Shown piece after piece: positions 50,295-58,907 of a stretch of 64,000 nt of DNA. The notes below the pieces were generated by a model. It made no database searches, had not been told where the DNA came from, and was given only the letters and a program-made list of their open reading frames with translations. Source of the DNA: UMGS1668 sp035447605 (lineage in GTDB: Bacteria > Bacillota > Clostridia > Oscillospirales > Ruminococcaceae); contig DAOTHJ010000003.1 in NCBI GenBank assembly GCA_035447605.1, positions 68,680-132,679 of the forward strand, read 5' to 3'. The position numbers and the translations under genes are program-made. How positions within the stretch are numbered: the stretch's first letter is position 1; every line of letters starts with the position of its first letter.

Positions 50295-50750
50295 ATGACG
50301 GAGTTTGAGGAGAACCTGAACGGCCTGTTGGTGGATACATTTAATTCCATTTTAAAGTACGAGGAGACCGCGCTGAAATCCATCACCGGCTCCGGCGTCA
50401 CGGTCACGGAGGCGCATATCCTCGAGGCGATCGCCAAAAACAGCGAGCACAACACGGTCGGCGAGATCGCTTCCTCTCTGGGCGTGGCGGCGCCGACGAT
50501 CACCGTCGCGGTCAAAAAGCTCGAAAAGAAGGGACTCGTATCCAAGGTGCCCTGTCCGGAGGACGGCAGAAGGATGAGGGTCGGCCTGACCGATTTGGGA
50601 AAAAGGATCAACCGGGCCCACAGTATTTTTCACAAGAAGATGGTCATGGATATCGACAGGGACTTTTCCGAGGAGGAAAAAGTGGTTCTTCTTTCCGCAG
50701 TGAAGAAACTGAGCCTATTTTTCAAAGAAAAAGTTGAGGATAAGAAATGA
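50295..50750 (+). CDS. fabT: MarR-family repressor of fatty-acid synthesis (FabT-like)
   Basis: 151 residues with a MarR winged helix: TVTEAHILEAIAKNSEHNTVGEIASSLGVAAPTITVAVKKLEKKGLVSKVPCPEDGRRMRVGLTDLG (key parts: VGEIASSLGVAAPTITVAV, PEDGRRMRVGLTDLG). Its position as first gene of fabH-acpP-fabK-fabD-fabG-fabF-accB-fabZ-accCDA equals that of FabT in streptococci, where acyl-ACP acts as co-repressor. GGGGAGG precedes the ATG. It overlaps fabH by 4 bases. Function is inferred from family and context. Confidence 0.88.
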   Translation: MTEFEENLNGLLVDTFNSILKYEETALKSITGSGVTVTEAHILEAIAKNSEHNTVGEIASSLGVAAPTITVAVKKLEKKGLVSKVPCPEDGRRMRVGLTDLGKRINRAHSIFHKKMVMDIDRDFSEEEKVVLLSAVKKLSLFFKEKVEDKK

Positions 50751-51700
50751 GTTTAAAAATCATCGGCACCGGCAGGGCGCTGCCGCAGAAGGCCGTATCG
50801 AACGATGAATTATCGTCGTTTCTGGATACGAGCGACGAATGGATCACCTCCCATACCGGGGTAAAAAACCGGTATGTGTGTACGGAAGAATCCCTGACCG
50901 ATCTCTGCGAGAGCGCGGCAAAGAAGGCTCTTCTGGCATCCGGCCTCCGCCCGCCGGAGATCGATCTGGTGCTCTGTTCCACGATGGGCGGGGATTTCGT
51001 CACGCCGTCGCTCGCGTGTGCGGCGGCGGAGCGGCTGGGCCTCTCCTGTCCGGCCTTCGACCTGAATGCCGCCTGTTCCGGTTTTCTCTATGCGCTGGAT
51101 GTGGCGGCGGCGTATCTTACGTGCGGCAGGGCGAAGAAGATTCTGATTCTCTCCGCCGAGATGATGTCGAAGCATGTGGATTGGAGCGACCGGGCCACCT
51201 GCGTGCTCTTCGGGGACGGCGCCGGTGCCTGCGTGGTCACGGCAGGGACGGCGCTCCAATATCTGCACCTGACCGCCGAGGGGGATACGGGCATCCTCTT
51301 CCGCGAGGACGGAAGCGGGAGCAGCCCTTTTAGGGAGAAAAAGGAACGGGGCTTCGTGAAGATGCAGGGCCAGGGAGTTTTCAAATTCGCGGTCCGCATG
51401 ATCGAAACCCAAACCAAAGCGGCGCTGGAGAGCCTCTCCCTTACGGCGGACGACATCGATTACTATCTTCTCCATCAGGCGAACAAGCGGATTCTCGACT
51501 TTGCAAGGGAAAAGCTCGGGCAGCCGGAGGAAAAATTCCCCTCGAATATCCATCGGTACGGCAACATCTCCTCGGCCTCCGTGCCGATCCTGCTGGATGA
51601 GCTTCTCGAACAGGGAAAAATCCAAAAAGGCGCGAAGCTCCTGATGTCGGCATTCGGTGCGGGGCTGACCGCGGGCACCTGCGTGATGAGCTGGGAATAA
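50747..51700 (+). CDS. fabH: 3-oxoacyl-ACP synthase III
   Basis: 317 residues. Catalytic triad: Cys110 in DLNAACSGFLYAL, His in LLHQANKRIL and Asn in YGNISSASVPILLDE. SDEWITSHTGVKNRYV and GRGLP-type N-terminus (GTGRALPQKAVSNDE) are typical. It condenses acetyl-CoA (or branched starters) with malonyl-ACP to initiate each fatty acid. It overlaps fabT by four bases and is followed after 41 bases by acpP. Confidence 0.96.
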   Translation: MSLKIIGTGRALPQKAVSNDELSSFLDTSDEWITSHTGVKNRYVCTEESLTDLCESAAKKALLASGLRPPEIDLVLCSTMGGDFVTPSLACAAAERLGLSCPAFDLNAACSGFLYALDVAAAYLTCGRAKKILILSAEMMSKHVDWSDRATCVLFGDGAGACVVTAGTALQYLHLTAEGDTGILFREDGSGSSPFREKKERGFVKMQGQGVFKFAVRMIETQTKAALESLSLTADDIDYYLLHQANKRILDFAREKLGQPEEKFPSNIHRYGNISSASVPILLDELLEQGKIQKGAKLLMSAFGAGLTAGTCVMSWE

Positions 51701-51741
51701 TCACGGCCACAGAAACAAATTTTATTTTGGAGGAAATTTAT

Positions 51742-51951
51742 ATGCTTGAAAGAATTGCGAAAGTTATTAACGATTACATGGAAACCGAGCGCTCGATTAC
51801 GGAATCGACCACCTTTGCGGAACTGGAGCTGGATTCCCTGGATATGGTGGAGCTCGTCATGAATCTCGAGGAAGAATTCGGCGTGAACATTGAGATGGAT
51901 GAATCGCTGAAGACGGTTGGGGACCTGATGACGCTTCTTCAGAAGGCGTGA
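51742..51951 (+). CDS. acpP: Acyl carrier protein
   Basis: 69 residues, acidic, with the phosphopantetheine attachment Ser32 in LELDSLDMVELVMNLEEEFG. Slightly shorter than the 75-80 residues usual for AcpP; the helix 1 region MLERIAKVINDYMET is normal. TGGAGG lies 8 bases before the ATG; a TTG at 51727 upstream overlaps it. It carries growing acyl chains between the enzymes encoded around it. Confidence 0.96.
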   Translation: MLERIAKVINDYMETERSITESTTFAELELDSLDMVELVMNLEEEFGVNIEMDESLKTVGDLMTLLQKA

Positions 51952-51970
51952 GCCCCGCCGAGGTATCCGT

Positions 51971-52918
51971 ATGATAACAACTGTTTTATGTGATCTTTTG
52001 GGAATCGAATATCCCATCTTTCAGGGCGGGATGGCGTGGATCGCCGACGCCTCCCTTGCGGCGGCGGTCTCCGAAGCCGGGGGCCTCGGCATCATCGCCG
52101 CGGGCAACGCTCCGGCTGGATACGTGCGGGAGCAGATTGTCCGCGCGAGGGAGCTCACCGCCCGGCCCTTCGGCGTCAACATCATGCTCATGAGCCCGTT
52201 TGCAGACGAGGTCGCTCAAATCGTAGCTGAGGAGAAGGTCGCGGTCGTCACCACCGGCGCGGGAAATCCCTCAAAATATATGGGCGCATGGCTGAAGGCG
52301 GGCGTCAAAGTCATTCCGGTTGTGCCGTCTTCGGGGCTGGCAAAGCGGATGGAACGCTGCGGGGCCTGCGCGGTCGTCGCGGAGGGAGAGGAGAGCGGCG
52401 GCCACATCGGCGAGCTCACCACCATGACGCTGGTCCCTCAGGTTGTGGACGCCGTGGCGATCCCGGTGCTTGCGGCCGGCGGAATCGGCGACGGACGGGC
52501 CGTTGCAGCGGCGCTGATGCTCGGAGCCGCAGGCGTGCAGGTGGGCACCCGCTTCCTTGTTGCCAAGGAATGCGGCGTCCACCAGACTTATAAGGATAAA
52601 ATTCTCAAGGCCAAAGATATTGATACGATCGCCACCGGCAGACGGCTGGGACATCCCGTCCGCTCGCTCAAGACGCCCTTCTCGCGGGAATTCTATGCGC
52701 GGGAATACGACGCCTCCTTCTCCAACGAGGAACTCGAGGCCTTCGGGGCCGGAGCGCTGAAGCTCGCGGCGGTGGACGGCGACGAGAAAAAGGGCTGCTT
52801 CATGGCCGGTCAGATCGCCGGCCTTGTCAAAAGCGAGCAGACCGCAAAGGAGATCATTGAAGAGATGTTCTCCGAGGCGGAATCCCTGCTGAAGGGAGCG
52901 CCGGAATGGATCAAATAG
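51971..52918 (+). CDS. fabK: Enoyl-ACP reductase II (FMN-dependent)
   Basis: 315 residues. FQGGMAWIADASLAAAVSEAGGLGIIAAGNA is the FMN-binding opening of the FabK/nitronate monooxygenase fold, with EGEESGGHIGELTTM (catalytic His) and AAGGIGDGRAVAAALMLGAAGVQVGTRF (parts quoted) as phosphate-binding loops. The position between acpP and fabD and the ESGGHxG motif favour FabK over a nitronate monooxygenase. It reduces trans-2-enoyl-ACP with NAD(P)H. No fabI is present in the cluster. It overlaps fabD by 13 bases. Confidence 0.95.
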   Translation: MITTVLCDLLGIEYPIFQGGMAWIADASLAAAVSEAGGLGIIAAGNAPAGYVREQIVRARELTARPFGVNIMLMSPFADEVAQIVAEEKVAVVTTGAGNPSKYMGAWLKAGVKVIPVVPSSGLAKRMERCGACAVVAEGEESGGHIGELTTMTLVPQVVDAVAIPVLAAGGIGDGRAVAAALMLGAAGVQVGTRFLVAKECGVHQTYKDKILKAKDIDTIATGRRLGHPVRSLKTPFSREFYAREYDASFSNEELEAFGAGALKLAAVDGDEKKGCFMAGQIAGLVKSEQTAKEIIEEMFSEAESLLKGAPEWIK

Positions 52919-53811
52919 CATTTGTGTTTGCGGGTCAGGGCGCCCAGACCGTGGGAATGGGCAAAGATCTCTATGAGCGCTTTGGCAGCGCAAGGGAGGT
53001 TTTTGATCTCGCGGGGGAGCAGATAAAAACTCTTTGTTTTGAAGGCCCCGCTGAGGAACTGAACCGTACGGTTCGTACGCAGCCGTGCCTCTTTGCCATG
53101 GATCTCGCATGCGCGAGAGTGTTGGAAGAAAACGGCGCCCATGCCGGCGGCGCGGCGGGGTTTTCCCTCGGAGAGATTCCGGCTCTCGCTTATGCGGGCC
53201 TGATGAGCGACCGCGAGGCCTATGATTTTGTGTGCCTGCGGGCAGAGGCCATGCAGAGATGTGCCGAAAAGCATCCGGGCGCCATGCTGGCCGTGCTGAG
53301 GCTCTCCGCCGCCGAGGTGGAGAGAATCTGCGGAGGGATTCCCGAAACGTACCCGGTCAATTATAACTGCGAAGGCCAGACGGTTGTAGCCTGCGCCCTG
53401 GAGAGCGTGGAACCTTTGCAGGAGGCCGTCGCGGCGGCAGGCGGAAAGTGCATCCGGCTGGCGGTCGGCGGCGCGTTTCACAGCCCATTTATGGAGGAGG
53501 CCGCCGGGGAAATTACTCGGTACCTGAAGGACAAGACCTTTGGGGAACCGCACATCCCGCTCTATTCAAACGTTACCGCCGAGAGGTACGGCGACCCGGG
53601 GAAACTGCTTTCTCTTCAGGCCAAAAGCCCCGTCCTCTGGCAAAAAACCGTGGAAACCATGATCTCGGACGGCTTCGATACCTTTATTGAAGTCGGCCCG
53701 GGGAAAACACTTTCCGGTCTGATCCGGAAGATCAGCGGCTCCGTACGGGTGCTGCATGTCTCGGACATGGCCTCCCTCGAGGAGACGCTTACGGAGGTAG
53801 CTCATGCTTAA
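52906..53811 (+). CDS. fabD: Malonyl-CoA:ACP transacylase
   Basis: 301 residues. FVFAGQGAQTVGMGKDLYE at the N-terminus, nucleophile Ser87 in GFSLGEIPALAYAG, and the catalytic histidine in GGAFHSPFMEEAA. The family motif is GHSLGE; here the residue before the serine is Phe rather than His, a mild deviation. It loads malonyl groups onto ACP. It overlaps both fabK (13 bases) and fabG (8 bases), indicating tight translational coupling. Confidence 0.95.
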   Translation: MDQIAFVFAGQGAQTVGMGKDLYERFGSAREVFDLAGEQIKTLCFEGPAEELNRTVRTQPCLFAMDLACARVLEENGAHAGGAAGFSLGEIPALAYAGLMSDREAYDFVCLRAEAMQRCAEKHPGAMLAVLRLSAAEVERICGGIPETYPVNYNCEGQTVVACALESVEPLQEAVAAAGGKCIRLAVGGAFHSPFMEEAAGEITRYLKDKTFGEPHIPLYSNVTAERYGDPGKLLSLQAKSPVLWQKTVETMISDGFDTFIEVGPGKTLSGLIRKISGSVRVLHVSDMASLEETLTEVAHA

Positions 53812-54544
53812 AGGAAAAACAGCGGTCGTCACCGGCGCCTCCCGGGGAATCGGCCGGGCGATCGCCTTGGAAATGGCGCGTCAGGGCGCGGATATCGCGG
53901 TCATCTATTCCGGAAATGAAACGCTTGCGGAGGGCGTCTGCAAAGAGGCTCAGAGCTTCGGCGTAAATGCCCGGAGCTATTCCTGCGACGTCTCGGATCC
54001 CGAAAGATCCGCAGAGATCTGCGAACGCATCGTCTCGGAATTCGGCAAAGTGGATATTTTGGTCAACAATGCCGGCATCACAAGGGATGCGCTGCTGCTT
54101 CGAATGAACGAAGACGATTTTGACGCCGTGCTCGGCGTCAATCTCAAAGGAGCTTTTCATTTTATTAAATATCTATCACGGGCGCTGATAAAATCCGGAG
54201 CGGGCCGGATCATCAATATCTCCTCGGTCAGCGGAATCATGGGCAACCCCGGGCAGGCCAATTACTCGTCGGCCAAGGCGGGCCTGATCGGGCTTACCAA
54301 GACCGCAGCGAAGGAGTTTGCTCCCCGGAACATAACCTGCAACGCGATCGCGCCCGGATTCATTGAGACCGATATGACCGCCAACCTGCCCCAGTCGGTG
54401 AAGGACAGCATCAACGCCGTCGTCCCGTTAAAGCGGATGGGAAAGGTGCAGGAAGTGGCGGATCTGGCGGTATTTTTGGCATCCGACCGGGCCTCCTACA
54501 TCACCGGCGAGGTGATCCGGGTGGACGGCGGAATGTGCATGTAG
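53804..54544 (+). CDS. fabG: 3-oxoacyl-ACP reductase
   Basis: 246 residues, classical short-chain dehydrogenase: TGASRGIGRAIALEMARQG (NADP loop), NNAGITRD, SSVSGIMGNPGQANYSSAKAGL with catalytic Tyr154 and Lys158, and ITGEVIRVDGGMCM at the end. It reduces beta-ketoacyl-ACP. GGAGG lies about 8 bases before the ATG within fabD. Confidence 0.96.
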   Translation: MLKGKTAVVTGASRGIGRAIALEMARQGADIAVIYSGNETLAEGVCKEAQSFGVNARSYSCDVSDPERSAEICERIVSEFGKVDILVNNAGITRDALLLRMNEDDFDAVLGVNLKGAFHFIKYLSRALIKSGAGRIINISSVSGIMGNPGQANYSSAKAGLIGLTKTAAKEFAPRNITCNAIAPGFIETDMTANLPQSVKDSINAVVPLKRMGKVQEVADLAVFLASDRASYITGEVIRVDGGMCM

Positions 54545-54553
54545 GAGGCATCT

Positions 54554-55780
54554 ATGAGAAGAGTGGTTGTCACGGGGCTCGGCTGCATCACGCCCGTCGG
54601 GAACGATGTCGCTTCCTTTTGGAACAGCGTCACCGGAGGGACTCACGGGATCGCGCCGATCACCCGGTTTGATTCAAGTTCGATGAAAGTTAAAATGGCC
54701 GCCGAGGTCAAGGACTTTCACCCCGAGCTTTATATGGAAAAAAGCGAGATCCGCCACACGGATCTTTATGCGCAGTATGCGCTGGCCGCGGCGGCGCAGG
54801 CGGTGGAGGAGAGCGGTATCTCCGGTAAAATCACTCCCGAGCGCTTCGGCGTCTACATCGGTTCCGGCATCGGCGGAATCTCAACCTCCATCGCCGAGAC
54901 GCAAAAGATGCTGGAAAAGGGCCCGGAGAAGATCTCCCCGTATTTTGTGCCGATGCTGATCGGCAATATGGCCTCTGCGCTGGCCGCGATCCGGTACGGC
55001 GCCAAGGGGCCGAACCTGCCGGTTGTGACGGCCTGCGCCACCTCGACCCACGCGATCGGGGAGGCGTTCCGCGCCATCAGATACGGCTATGCCGACGCGA
55101 TCCTCGCCGGGGGCGCCGAGGCCGCCATCAATCCGCTCGCCATGGGTGGATTCGCCAACTGCATGGCCCTCTCCACGACGAGCGATCCGGACAGCGCCTC
55201 GATTCCTTTCGACCGCCGCCGGAACGGCTTTGTGATGGGCGAGGGCGCAGGAGTGCTCGTGCTCGAGGAATATGAGCACGCAAAGAGCCGCGGTGCGAGG
55301 ATCTACTGCGAGCTCTCCGGCTACGGCAATACCTGCGACGCCTATCACATCACGGCACCTCAGCCCGAGGCGGAGGGCTCTTCGCGAGTGATCTCCCTCG
55401 CCTTTGAGGAGGCGGACCTCACGCCGGACGAAAAGCTCTACATCAACCCCCACGGCACCTCCACACCGCTCAACGACAAAACCGAGACGCTCGCCATCAA
55501 GAAGGCGCTCGGCGAGCTTGCCTACCGGGTGCCGATCAGCTCCACCAAGTCCGTCACCGGGCATATGCTGGGCGCCGCGGGCGGGGTGGAGGCCATCGCC
55601 GCGGTGTTGGCGCTCGAAACCGGCGTCGTGCCTCCCACCATCGGATACAAGGAGCCCGACCCGGACTGTGATCTCGATTATGTGCCCAATCAGAAGAGGA
55701 CGTATGACGCCGACAAGGCGCTCTCTCTTTCGCTGGGCTTCGGCGGCCACAACGCGGCCATTCTTTTCAACAAGATATAG
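54554..55780 (+). CDS. fabF: 3-oxoacyl-ACP synthase II
   Basis: 408 residues. Nucleophile Cys161 in VVTACATSTHAIGEAF, the two catalytic histidines in NPHGTSTPLND and GHMLGAAGGVEA, and the Lys in STKSVTGHM. MRRVVVTGLGCITPVGNDV is the standard start. It elongates acyl-ACP. Located 9 bases after fabG with TAGGAGG as binding site. Confidence 0.96.
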   Translation: MRRVVVTGLGCITPVGNDVASFWNSVTGGTHGIAPITRFDSSSMKVKMAAEVKDFHPELYMEKSEIRHTDLYAQYALAAAAQAVEESGISGKITPERFGVYIGSGIGGISTSIAETQKMLEKGPEKISPYFVPMLIGNMASALAAIRYGAKGPNLPVVTACATSTHAIGEAFRAIRYGYADAILAGGAEAAINPLAMGGFANCMALSTTSDPDSASIPFDRRRNGFVMGEGAGVLVLEEYEHAKSRGARIYCELSGYGNTCDAYHITAPQPEAEGSSRVISLAFEEADLTPDEKLYINPHGTSTPLNDKTETLAIKKALGELAYRVPISSTKSVTGHMLGAAGGVEAIAAVLALETGVVPPTIGYKEPDPDCDLDYVPNQKRTYDADKALSLSLGFGGHNAAILFNKI

Positions 55781-55791
55781 AGGTGTTCGGG

Positions 55792-56259
55792 ATGGATATT
55801 AAGAACATAAAAGCGCTCGTGGATCTGATGAATCAGGGCAGGCTCACCTCGCTGGAGGTCTGCGAGGGGGAGACGAAGATCCGGCTCGAGAGGGAAAGTT
55901 CCCGGCAGGATGCTCCGCCCGCGGCTCCCGTTTCCGAAATGAAACACGACTCCGGGGAAGAGCCTGTCTCCGATGCGGAGCTCTCCGCTTCCGAGCAGGG
56001 CGGTAAGGCGCTCGATTTCAACAATCTGACCGAGGTGCGCTCTCCGATCGTCGGGGTGTATTACAGCGCGCCCGCGCCGGATGCCGACCCCTTTGTGAGC
56101 ATCGGCAGCAAGATAAAAAAGGGCGACGTGCTGTGCATCATCGAGACGATGAAGCTCATGAACGAGATCACCTCCGAGCACGACGGCGAGATCGCGGATA
56201 TCTGCGTAAAGAACGGCGATATCGTGGAATTCGGTCAGGTGCTCTTTAAAATTTTTTAG
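55792..56259 (+). CDS. accB: Biotin carboxyl carrier protein of acetyl-CoA carboxylase
   Basis: 155 residues. The biotinyl domain at the C-terminus has the biotinylated Lys121 in IIETMKLMNEI and the preceding VRSPIVGVYYSAPAPDADPFVSIGSKIKKGD (opening of the hammerhead). The N-terminal helix MDIKNIKALVDLMNQG is the usual accC-binding part, joined by a Pro/Ala/Ser linker. The substrate of the BirA at 48072-48923. AGAGGTG precedes ATG 55792; a GTG at 55783 is less likely. Confidence 0.95.
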   Translation: MDIKNIKALVDLMNQGRLTSLEVCEGETKIRLERESSRQDAPPAAPVSEMKHDSGEEPVSDAELSASEQGGKALDFNNLTEVRSPIVGVYYSAPAPDADPFVSIGSKIKKGDVLCIIETMKLMNEITSEHDGEIADICVKNGDIVEFGQVLFKIF

Positions 56260-56270
56260 GAGGGGCTTTG

Positions 56271-56693
56271 ATGAACCGGGAAGAAATCAAGAAAATTCTT
56301 CCGCACCGGGAACCCATGCTTTTGGTCGACGAGGTCGCTCTGGAAGACGGGGCGGCCGTGGGCAGCTACACGGTGCGGGGGGACGAATATTTTTTGCAGG
56401 GGCATTTCCCCGGAAACCCGGTGGTTCCGGGCGTGATCCTCTGTGAGATGATGGCCCAGTCGGCCTGCCTGCTGGCGGACCGGCAGAAGACCGGGGAAGG
56501 GTACACGCCCTACCTCACCGGCCTCAACAACGTGAAATTCAAAAGCATGGTGAGGCCGGGGGATACAATTACATTTAAAAGCGAAATCATGAAGGCGAAG
56601 GGGCCTTTTTACTTTATAAAAAGTGCGGGATACGTCGGGGAAAAGCTGGCCGTCAGCGGCGAGCTTTCTTTCGCCGTGATCGGGGGAGAATGA
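56271..56693 (+). CDS. fabZ: 3-hydroxyacyl-ACP dehydratase
   Basis: 140 residues, hot-dog fold. Catalytic His45 in LQGHFPGNPVVPGV and Glu59 in CEMMAQSA; LPHREPMLLVDEV at the N-terminus. It dehydrates beta-hydroxyacyl-ACP. It is the only dehydratase in the cluster and no fabA or fabM is present, so the source of unsaturated fatty acids is not evident. GGAGGGGC precedes ATG 56271. Confidence 0.95.
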   Translation: MNREEIKKILPHREPMLLVDEVALEDGAAVGSYTVRGDEYFLQGHFPGNPVVPGVILCEMMAQSACLLADRQKTGEGYTPYLTGLNNVKFKSMVRPGDTITFKSEIMKAKGPFYFIKSAGYVGEKLAVSGELSFAVIGGE

Positions 56694-56696
56694 CAG

Positions 56697-58037
56697 ATGT
56701 TTTCCAAAATCTTAGTTGCCAACCGGGGAGAGATCGCGATCCGGATCATCCGGGCCTGCAAGGAGATGGGCATCACCACGGTGGCGGTCTTCTCGGAGGC
56801 GGATAAGGACGCGCTCCATGTCCACCTGGCGGATGAGAGCTACTGCATCGGCGGCCCGCCCTCAAAGGACAGCTATCTCAATATGACCGCCGTCCTCTCG
56901 GTCGCGCTTGCCACCGGAGCCGAGGCGATTCATCCCGGCTACGGCTTTTTGTCCGAAAATCCGGAGTTTGCCGCGCTCTGCGAAGAAAACGGCGTCACCT
57001 TCATCGGCCCGCCCTCCGGGGTGATCTCAAAAATGGGAGATAAGGCCATGGCCAAGCAGACCATGCGGGAGGCCGGTGTACCCGTGATCCCCGGCAGCGG
57101 CCTTTTGGAGAGCCTGGAGCACGCAAAGGAGGAGGCGGAAAAGATCGGCTTTCCGCTGCTGATCAAGGCGCGTGCCGGCGGCGGCGGAAGAGGAATCCGC
57201 CTGATTCATACGATGGAGGAGCTGGAAAGCGGCTATCGGTCCGCCTCCTCCGAGGCGCAGTCCGCCTTCGGGGACGGCGCGCTCTACATGGAAAAATACT
57301 TAAAGCCGGTCAAACATATCGAGATGCAGATCCTTGCCGACAATGACGGCAACGTGGTCTGCCTCGGGGAGCGGGACTGCTCGGTTCAGCGGAAAAACCA
57401 AAAGCTGATCGAGGAGAGCCCCTCTGCAATCCTGCCGGAGGAGACCCGCAAAAAAATGATCGAAGCTTCCATCCGGGCGGGGCTCGCAACCGGCTACCGG
57501 GGCGCGGGCACGATTGAATATCTGTACGATCCTGCCTCCGGGAATTTCTATTTCATGGAGATGAATACGCGCCTTCAGGTCGAGCATCCGGTCACAGAGA
57601 TGGTGACATGGATCGATCTCGTAAAATGGCAGATCCGCATCGCCGCGGGAATCCAGCTGGATTTTGCCCAGAAGGATGTCGAGCCGCGCGGCCATGCCAT
57701 CGAGTGCCGCATCACCGCGGAGAACCCCTATCAGAATTTCAGGCCCTCCTGTGGAAAGATCGAGATGCTTTTCATCCCCGGCGGGCCTTGGGTGCGCTTC
57801 GATACGGCCATCTATCAGGGATATACCATCCCTCCCTTTTATGATTCGATGATCGGCAAGCTGATCGTCTACGCAAAGACGCGGGATGAGGCCATCCGGA
57901 AGATGAAGGCCGCGCTCTGCGAGCTTATCATCGAGGGCATCGAGCACAACGCCGATTTCGAGGCGGAGATCCTCTCCGCCGAAGAGTTTGAAAACTCTAC
58001 CTACACGACGGATTTCGTCGCGGGATTTCTGGGGTAA
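56697..58037 (+). CDS. accC: Biotin carboxylase subunit of acetyl-CoA carboxylase
   Basis: 446 residues, complete: MFSKILVANRGEIAIRIIRACKEMG (N-terminal carboxylase domain, in part), ATP-grasp loop KARAGGGGRGIRL, GERDCSVQRKNQKLIEESP and EMNTRLQVEHPVTEMVTWIDLVK with catalytic Glu and Arg. It carboxylates the biotin on AccB using bicarbonate and ATP. Only 3 bases separate it from fabZ and 12 from accD. Confidence 0.96.
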   Translation: MFSKILVANRGEIAIRIIRACKEMGITTVAVFSEADKDALHVHLADESYCIGGPPSKDSYLNMTAVLSVALATGAEAIHPGYGFLSENPEFAALCEENGVTFIGPPSGVISKMGDKAMAKQTMREAGVPVIPGSGLLESLEHAKEEAEKIGFPLLIKARAGGGGRGIRLIHTMEELESGYRSASSEAQSAFGDGALYMEKYLKPVKHIEMQILADNDGNVVCLGERDCSVQRKNQKLIEESPSAILPEETRKKMIEASIRAGLATGYRGAGTIEYLYDPASGNFYFMEMNTRLQVEHPVTEMVTWIDLVKWQIRIAAGIQLDFAQKDVEPRGHAIECRITAENPYQNFRPSCGKIEMLFIPGGPWVRFDTAIYQGYTIPPFYDSMIGKLIVYAKTRDEAIRKMKAALCELIIEGIEHNADFEAEILSAEEFENSTYTTDFVAGFLG

Positions 58038-58049
58038 AGGAGGATTCCC

Positions 58050-58907
58050 ATGCTGTTCAAAAAACCGTCCAACCCATTGGAGGGATATACAAAACTGGAA
58101 AAAGGCACCAGGAGCGAAAATGTGGAGGACCTGTTTCTGGTCTGCCCCAAATGCAAAAAGAATCTCTCCTCCGGGGAGATCTCCGATAACCTCCACCTCT
58201 GCCCCTACTGCGGATACCACTTCCGGATGAACGCGAGGCAGCGCCTGAATCTCGTCTGCGATAACGGCACCTTCGAGGAGATCGACGCGGATCTCACGTC
58301 AAAAAACATTCTGAATTTCCCGGATTACGAGAAAAAACTGGTTCACGCCCAGCTCGAGAGCGCCGAAAAAGACGGCGTCGTCTGCGGCTTCTGCGAGATC
58401 GGAAAAAATAAGGCCGCCATCTTCGTCATGGAGCCTTATTTCATGATGGGGAGCATGGGCGCCGTCGTCGGGGAGAAGATCACCCGCCTGTTTGAGCAGG
58501 CGGCGGAGAGGCATCTGCCCGTCGTGGGCTTCACGGTCTCGGGCGGAGCCCGGATGCAGGAGGGGATGATCTCCCTGATGCAGATGGCCAAGACGAGCGG
58601 CGCCGTCCGGAGGCACAGCGACGCCGGAAACCTGTTTCTGTGCGTGCTCACCGATCCCACCACCGGCGGCGTGACCGCGAGCTTTGCCATGGAGGGGGAT
58701 ATCATCATTGCCGAGCCGGGGGCGCTCGTCGGTTTTGCGGGCCCGCGGGTGATCGAGCAGACGATCCGAAAAAAACTCCCGGAGGGCTTTCAGCGGGCGG
58801 AGTTCCTGCTCGAGCACGGCTTTGTCGACGATGTGATCCACCGCCGCAGGCAGAAAAACTATATCGCTCAGATTCTGAAACTGCACGCCGGGGAGGTGAG
58901 GGCATGA
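58050..58907 (+). CDS. accD: Acetyl-CoA carboxylase carboxyltransferase subunit beta
   Basis: 285 residues. An N-terminal Cys4 zinc ribbon (CPKCKKN ... CPYCGYHF) and the crotonase-like carboxyltransferase fold with FTVSGGARMQEGMISLMQMAKTSGAV (quoted part: VSGGARMQEGMISLMQMAKT) and PGALVGFAGPRVIEQTI. It pairs with AccA to move the carboxyl group from biotin to acetyl-CoA. It overlaps accA by 4 bases. Confidence 0.96.
   Translation: MLFKKPSNPLEGYTKLEKGTRSENVEDLFLVCPKCKKNLSSGEISDNLHLCPYCGYHFRMNARQRLNLVCDNGTFEEIDADLTSKNILNFPDYEKKLVHAQLESAEKDGVVCGFCEIGKNKAAIFVMEPYFMMGSMGAVVGEKITRLFEQAAERHLPVVGFTVSGGARMQEGMISLMQMAKTSGAVRRHSDAGNLFLCVLTDPTTGGVTASFAMEGDIIIAEPGALVGFAGPRVIEQTIRKKLPEGFQRAEFLLEHGFVDDVIHRRRQKNYIAQILKLHAGEVRA

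Noticed and set aside
51971..52918. Nitronate monooxygenase annotation.
   Set aside because: The fold is shared, but the ESGGHxG motif and the location between acpP and fabD identify FabK.
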